This document shows positions 57,452 through 64,000 of a stretch of DNA of 64,000 nucleotides, one piece after another. The notes beneath the pieces are model-generated. The model made no database searches. It was not told the origin of the DNA and saw only the letters and a program-made list of their open reading frames with translations. Position numbers and translations under genes: made by a program. Origin of the DNA: Gemmatimonadota bacterium (lineage in GTDB: Bacteria > Gemmatimonadota > Gemmatimonadetes > Longimicrobiales > Gaopeijiaceae); assembly GCA_003562075.1 (NCBI GenBank), contig PWWP01000345.1, positions 1 through 64,000 of the forward strand, given 5' to 3'. Each line of letters begins with the position of its first letter. The stretch's first letter is position 1.

Positions 57452-59124
57452 AGCCAGCTCCCCCCGGTCGCATCCGATGACCCGTCCTCATCGGCTGGCT
57501 CCTCGGCATCCTCGTCATCGTCCTCCTCATCCATGAACTCCCCTCGGTCGGGTTCCAACTGGACCCCGGAGACCCGGTCCCGGGCCTCAACACGTTCCAC
57601 TTCACCCTCGGTGAGGAATATGGCGATCTCCTCGGCTATGATGTAGCTGATGGACCAGAGGGGCTCCCCATTTCGGGTCGGTGGGCCGTCTTCGGGCGGA
57701 GATCTATAGAGGGTCCGGGCATTCCCCTCCGACTCCAGGCGAGTGAGGCGATACCGGGCCCGATCCTCGCCTTCAGGATCGGAGACCACCATCTCCTCAG
57801 GGAGTTCGTCAGCGTCCGGGAGCGGGTCCTCAGCATCCGGATCCTGGTCCTCCCCAGCCACATCTGCCGGAGCCAGGGGCTCGGGCTCGAAGGTGGCCAG
57901 GATTCGATCACCCTCGATCCAGTCCCGATCCACCTGAACCGCCGGTTCGTCTGGAGTTTCCTGCGGATCCTGCGCCTCGGGGTCGTCCTCCACGACTGCT
58001 TCCGGGGCAACCGCCGGATCCAGGGGCAGGTCCTGTAGCTCCAAGGGAACGTCCGGATCGATCTCCATGGGCACCGGAGCCTGACCGCGGGCCAGCGTTT
58101 CCCCTCGGGCCCTGCCCACGGCGTGGACCGTCTCCAGCACCTCGTCCGGAGACTGGACATCCAGGGAGTCGGCCTCCAGTACGAAGTCCTCCGTTACGAC
58201 CCGGGGCCGAGGAGGAGGGTCGTCAGAATCCGATCCCTCCCGATGCACTGCCACCAGACGTTGAATCTTCTCGTCCTGGAAGGTGATTCGAATTTCTTCA
58301 CCCACCAGATCCAGGTCGGCGGTCCAGAGCCGACCCCGATTCCGGATGGTGATCTGCTCCACCACGTCCTCAGGGATGGTGAGGTTGATCTGCTGTCCCT
58401 CCATCTCGGCCTCACCAACCACCCGGGCATCCTTGGTCAAGAAGAGTTGGCCGGCGTTCTGATCGAAGGCAAGAGAGTCGGCATAGGCCTCCAAGTCGTC
58501 CCTTCGCACCTCTACATCCCCGTCAGCCCAGAAAAACTGGTCCCCCTCAAATCGGAGCCGGTTCCCAGTCACCCGATAGGGCGAGAGGGGCCGGTCCGGA
58601 TCGACCCGGTCGGTGGGGGGCTCCAGAGTCGCCTCCGGACGCCCTCCAGTAACCGTCACCTGTTCCTCAGACCGGAAGTCCGTGACGCCCAGGTACGTCA
58701 GCGTATCACCCCGGACCACACTCCCCCGCTCCAGGTCCGAGAAGGTGACTTCCCCTCGAGCAAAGAGACGTCCTTCCCGTTCATAGTAGTCAGCCAGTTG
58801 AGACTGGAGTCGGCGAATCTCCGTCTCGAAGTTCACATTCCCGATGAGCTCGGCACGCCGGGTCTGTTCATAGACGACGGCTGAGTCCGAGCGGATACGA
58901 GTCCCGTCGGGACAGACCAGGAAGGGATCCCCAAGCCAGGTGACCCGGGTACCGGGAGCGGCCTCCGTGCTTCGGATGGAACCGTATTCCCGAAGCTCGC
59001 AGTCCGTCCCCAGATCCTGGGCAGTCGCCCCCTGGGCGAGCATGAGAAACAGCACCAGAGAGCCAGCCCACGCAACCAGAGCCCGGGCGCTGCAAGGTCG
59101 GAAGGAAGGGACTGGGGCCATCAC
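57448..59124 (-). CDS. LptA/OstA-domain periplasmic LPS export protein
   Basis: Signal peptide; repeated OstA-like strands (RADSAVVYEQTRRAELIGNVNFE, EAYADSLAFDQNAGQLFLTKDARVVGE); between lptB and lptC. Confidence 0.8.
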   Translation of the reverse strand: MMAPVPSFRPCSARALVAWAGSLVLFLMLAQGATAQDLGTDCELREYGSIRSTEAAPGTRVTWLGDPFLVCPDGTRIRSDSAVVYEQTRRAELIGNVNFETEIRRLQSQLADYYEREGRLFARGEVTFSDLERGSVVRGDTLTYLGVTDFRSEEQVTVTGGRPEATLEPPTDRVDPDRPLSPYRVTGNRLRFEGDQFFWADGDVEVRRDDLEAYADSLAFDQNAGQLFLTKDARVVGEAEMEGQQINLTIPEDVVEQITIRNRGRLWTADLDLVGEEIRITFQDEKIQRLVAVHREGSDSDDPPPRPRVVTEDFVLEADSLDVQSPDEVLETVHAVGRARGETLARGQAPVPMEIDPDVPLELQDLPLDPAVAPEAVVEDDPEAQDPQETPDEPAVQVDRDWIEGDRILATFEPEPLAPADVAGEDQDPDAEDPLPDADELPEEMVVSDPEGEDRARYRLTRLESEGNARTLYRSPPEDGPPTRNGEPLWSISYIIAEEIAIFLTEGEVERVEARDRVSGVQLEPDRGEFMDEEDDDEDAEEPADEDGSSDATGGSWL

Positions 59125-59645
59125 GGTCGTCCCCGGGCCTCGAAGTTCCGGAACTCAATATCAGAGGTGAAGGACGCTCCCCGAAGAACCTGGTTCGGAA
59201 GCTCCATGACGAAAGCCGAGTCGCTCCAGATTCGGCCACCCTGAGGATCATAATGCAGCTCCTCGGTCCGGATGGTTCGCCCTTCGCCAGGGATCACCAC
59301 CACCACATTTCCCTGGGCAATCATTCGATCGGTAGACTGGTCCAGCCGCCCCCGGTCCGAGGTCACACGGGCCCTTTCGGTTCCGTCCTCATGGAACACC
59401 GTCAGCTCCAACCTGCGGAGGGCCGCCGACACCGAGTCGTTCCACTGAAAGGCCGTGTCGTAGACCAGATGGGCTTCGGTAGTCCCATCCTGGCTCACGT
59501 ACTGTTCGCCCCCAACCACGACGAAATCGGCATCCATGGCGGCCAATTCCGGCGAAACGGTTGCCACATCGGCCTCCTCTTCACAGGCCACGGCGACCAT
59601 CACCAACACCATCAACGCCCACAACACATTGACCCGCCATGTCAT
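59121..59645 (-). CDS. lptC: LPS export ABC transporter periplasmic protein LptC
   Basis: Signal/lipobox, ERARVTSDRGRLDQSTDRMIAQGNVVVV; operon context. Confidence 0.85.
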   Translation of the reverse strand: MTWRVNVLWALMVLVMVAVACEEEADVATVSPELAAMDADFVVVGGEQYVSQDGTTEAHLVYDTAFQWNDSVSAALRRLELTVFHEDGTERARVTSDRGRLDQSTDRMIAQGNVVVVIPGEGRTIRTEELHYDPQGGRIWSDSAFVMELPNQVLRGASFTSDIEFRNFEARGRP

Positions 59646-60667
59646 ACGACCCCCGACCTGAGAATATCATGGAGGTGTATGACCCCGCGGAGGCGGTGGG
59701 ATCCATCTACGACTGGGAGTGCCATGATCCCGTATTCTTCCATCTCGTGGACCACTGCGCCGGCCAGTTGGCCCAGTCGAGCTACACGTGGAGCCTCGGT
59801 CATGACCTGCGACACGGGCACGGAAAGGAAATCCGACTCCCGGTCCATAAGGCGGGTCAGGTCGCCTGCCGTCATTACGCCGACCACTCGGCGTTCCTCA
59901 TCCACAATGGGAACAGTTCCACGCATGTGAGCCAGGGGAACGATACAATCCCGGACGAGGGCGGTCCGGGGGATCTCCGGATAGTCCTCCCCTACCATGA
60001 GATCGTCCACCCGGAGGGTGAGTTTCCGACCCAGGGCTCCCCCGGGATGGACCCGGGCGAAGTCCTCGGCCCGGAACCCTTTACGCTGAAGGAGGACCAT
60101 GGCCAAAGCATCGCCCATGGCCAGGGCCGCCGTCGTGGAGGAGGTGGGCGCCAGGTCCAGTGGACAGGCCTCCTCAGGAACGAAGCAGTCCAGGGTGACC
60201 CGGGCGTTCCGGGCCAGAGGGGAATCCATGCCTCCGGTGAGTGCAATGACTGGGACCCCGAGCCGCGTAAGGTACTCCACGAGACCCGTGAGTTCGGAGG
60301 TCGCTCCACTCTTGGAGATGAAGATGCCCACATCCTCCCTGGAGATGATCCCAAGATCCCCGTGCAAACCATCGACAGGATGGAGAAAGCTGGCCGGCGT
60401 TCCGGTGGAAGTCAGCGTGGCCGCCAGCTTTCGGGCTACGATGCCGCTCTTCCCCACGCCGGTCACAATAACCCGCCCACTGGCCTGGAAGAGGATTTCC
60501 ACCGCCTCGATGAACGCCGTATCCAGACGCTCCGCCATCTCCAACACGGCCTCCGACTCCGAGACCAGGACGCGTTTCCCCTCGGCCAGGAGCCGGGAAG
60601 GCGAAGGCTCAGTCGGAGTCCCCTTCCCCTCCCTGGATTCCTCAGCAGCGGTCCGGAACTCAGTCAT
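59642..60667 (-). CDS. kdsD: Arabinose-5-phosphate isomerase (SIS plus CBS)
   Basis: VTGVGKSGIVARKLAATLTSTGTPASFLHPVDGLHGDLG; APTSSTTAALAMGDALA; CBS pair. Confidence 0.94.
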   Translation of the reverse strand: MTEFRTAAEESREGKGTPTEPSPSRLLAEGKRVLVSESEAVLEMAERLDTAFIEAVEILFQASGRVIVTGVGKSGIVARKLAATLTSTGTPASFLHPVDGLHGDLGIISREDVGIFISKSGATSELTGLVEYLTRLGVPVIALTGGMDSPLARNARVTLDCFVPEEACPLDLAPTSSTTAALAMGDALAMVLLQRKGFRAEDFARVHPGGALGRKLTLRVDDLMVGEDYPEIPRTALVRDCIVPLAHMRGTVPIVDEERRVVGVMTAGDLTRLMDRESDFLSVPVSQVMTEAPRVARLGQLAGAVVHEMEEYGIMALPVVDGSHRLRGVIHLHDILRSGVV

Positions 60668-61286
60668 CGTCTCTGGCTGCACAGTAAGCCTCCACCAGCT
60701 GGTCCCACTCCCCCCTGGCCTCAAGGAGTCTCCGCGCGAACTCTCGGACAGCCCCCTTCCCTCCGTCCATCCGGGTAGTGAAAAGAGCTTCCCGTCGAAC
60801 TTCGGGAACCGCATTCGCCACAGCAGCAGGAAGTCCTACCCGGCGCATGACCGGGAGATCAGGGAGGTCGTCCCCGAGCATGGCCACCTGGCCCCAGTCC
60901 ACCCCGCTGCGCTTCAACAGGGCCTTCAGGGCCGGGATCTTCATCCCCCCACTCTTCTGAATACACTCGTCCAGCCCCAGTTCTTCGGCCCGGATCCGGG
61001 TAGCCGGCGAAGGGCGTCCGGAAAGAAGCGCCACCTTCAGCCCTGCGTCCCGCATGAGGTGGATCCCCAGACCGTCCTGGATGTGGAACCGCTTCATCTC
61101 CACGGCCTCTCCGCCGGCCGTTTCACCCAGGTATACGCCGGCATCGGTGAGCACCCCATCCACATCCAGAACCACGAGCCGGATGGTCCGAGCCAGTTCC
61201 TCGGGGATGCGGGCATCCTCGGCACTGGCCGTTCCCGGCCCCTCCACCGGCGTCCTACTCATTCTGCTCCGGGGAGGAGAAGTCAT
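60660..61286 (-). CDS. kdsC: KDO-8-phosphate phosphatase (HAD)
   Basis: LVVLDVDGVLTDAGVYL, LSGRPSPATRIRAEELGL, MLGDDLPDLPVMRRVGL. Confidence 0.92.
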   Translation of the reverse strand: MTSPPRSRMSRTPVEGPGTASAEDARIPEELARTIRLVVLDVDGVLTDAGVYLGETAGGEAVEMKRFHIQDGLGIHLMRDAGLKVALLSGRPSPATRIRAEELGLDECIQKSGGMKIPALKALLKRSGVDWGQVAMLGDDLPDLPVMRRVGLPAAVANAVPEVRREALFTTRMDGGKGAVREFARRLLEARGEWDQLVEAYCAARDDD

Positions 61287-62074
61287 CTGGATACCACCTC
61301 CCGGAGAGCCAGGACCTCAGCCATCAGGGCCTGAAGTCGATCCAGGGGAAGCATGTTGGCACCATCCGATGGCGCCGTCTCGGGTCGCGGATGAGTCTCC
61401 AGAAAGAGGTGGTCACATCCAGCTGCTACTGCAGCTCTCACCAGCATTGGGATGAACTCCGGATCTCCTCCACTGGATCCATCCTTCCTTCCTGGACGCT
61501 GTACCGAATGGGTGCCATCGAAGATCACTGGGACGGAGCAGGATTGACGGACCCGGCGGAAGGACCGCATGTCCACCACCAGGTTTCCGTATCCGAAGAA
61601 GGTCCCTCGTTCCGTGACGGCGATGGTCCCAGCCCCACTGCGCCGTCCCTTCTCCACCACTGCCGCCATTTCCTCAGGCGCCATCCACTGTCCCTTCTTC
61701 ACATTCATGGGCAACCCGGTCCGGGCCGCCGCCACCATCAGGTCCGTCTGACGACAGAGGAAAGCAGGAATCTGGAGGACATCCACCACCTGTGAAACGG
61801 GTTCGGCCTGGCCCGGCTCGTGGATATCGGTCAGGACGGGAAGACCAGTTTCCTCTTTCACCCTCTCCAGGCGTCGCAAGCCCTCTTCCAGCCCCGGACC
61901 CCGGGGAGAATCCAGACGGGACCGGTTGGCCTTGTCGAAGGAGGCCTTGAAGATGACTGGGAGATCGAAGGCCCTCCCCAGCTGAGCCAGGGCCCCGGCA
62001 ATCTCCAGATTCAACGCATCGTCCTCCAAGGCACACGGACCGGCGATGAGGGTGAAGTCCTGGAAGAGGGTCAT
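61283..62074 (-). CDS. kdsA: 3-deoxy-8-phosphooctulonate synthase
   Basis: IAGPCALEDDALNLEIA, FKASFDKANRSRLDSPRGPGLEEGL, LFLETHPRPETAPSDGANMLPL. Confidence 0.95.
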   Translation of the reverse strand: MTLFQDFTLIAGPCALEDDALNLEIAGALAQLGRAFDLPVIFKASFDKANRSRLDSPRGPGLEEGLRRLERVKEETGLPVLTDIHEPGQAEPVSQVVDVLQIPAFLCRQTDLMVAAARTGLPMNVKKGQWMAPEEMAAVVEKGRRSGAGTIAVTERGTFFGYGNLVVDMRSFRRVRQSCSVPVIFDGTHSVQRPGRKDGSSGGDPEFIPMLVRAAVAAGCDHLFLETHPRPETAPSDGANMLPLDRLQALMAEVLALREVVSR

Positions 62075-62080
62075 GGCCGC

Positions 62081-64000
<1,920 letters not shown>

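Overview
The window is a gene-dense, high-GC bacterial chromosome segment with about 58 supportable CDS and 2 tRNAs. I saw no prophage, transposase, CRISPR array or rRNA. Gene content looks like a diderm of the Gemmatimonadota/FCB type; this is inferred from LpxC-FabZ fusion, PorV-like protein, BshC and McsA/McsB/ClpC, and was not tested by search. Almost all genes from 1 to ~43.4 kb are on the + strand: era, rnr, prfB, lysS, lol, mcsA-mcsB-clpC, bamA-ompH-lpxD-lpxC/fabZ-lpxA-MocA-lpxB-lpxK, rlmH, bshC, murJ, uvrC, gltX, der, plsY, gpsA, surE, pcm. From 46.08 kb to the end all genes are on the - strand: acyltransferase, glycosyltransferases, YfhO, wecB, rpoN, lptB/A/C, kdsD/C/A, pyrG, kdsB. 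At the switch, in a convergent intergenic gap at 46007-46034, is a 28-bp sequence matching E. coli dif at 23/28 positions, so the window probably contains the replication terminus/chromosome dimer resolution site. Other notable items: an in-frame TGA splitting a LolC/E-type permease; a canonical prfB +1 frameshift; a promoter-hairpins-terminator unit upstream of prfB that may be an unannotated ~105-nt RNA; structured 5' leaders upstream of a YfgM-like TPR gene and a DUF512 radical-SAM gene; a methyltransferase directly upstream of bshC (possible N-methyl-bacillithiol link); a Gfo/Idh/MocA oxidoreductase between lpxA and lpxB; and several small or unassigned ORFs.
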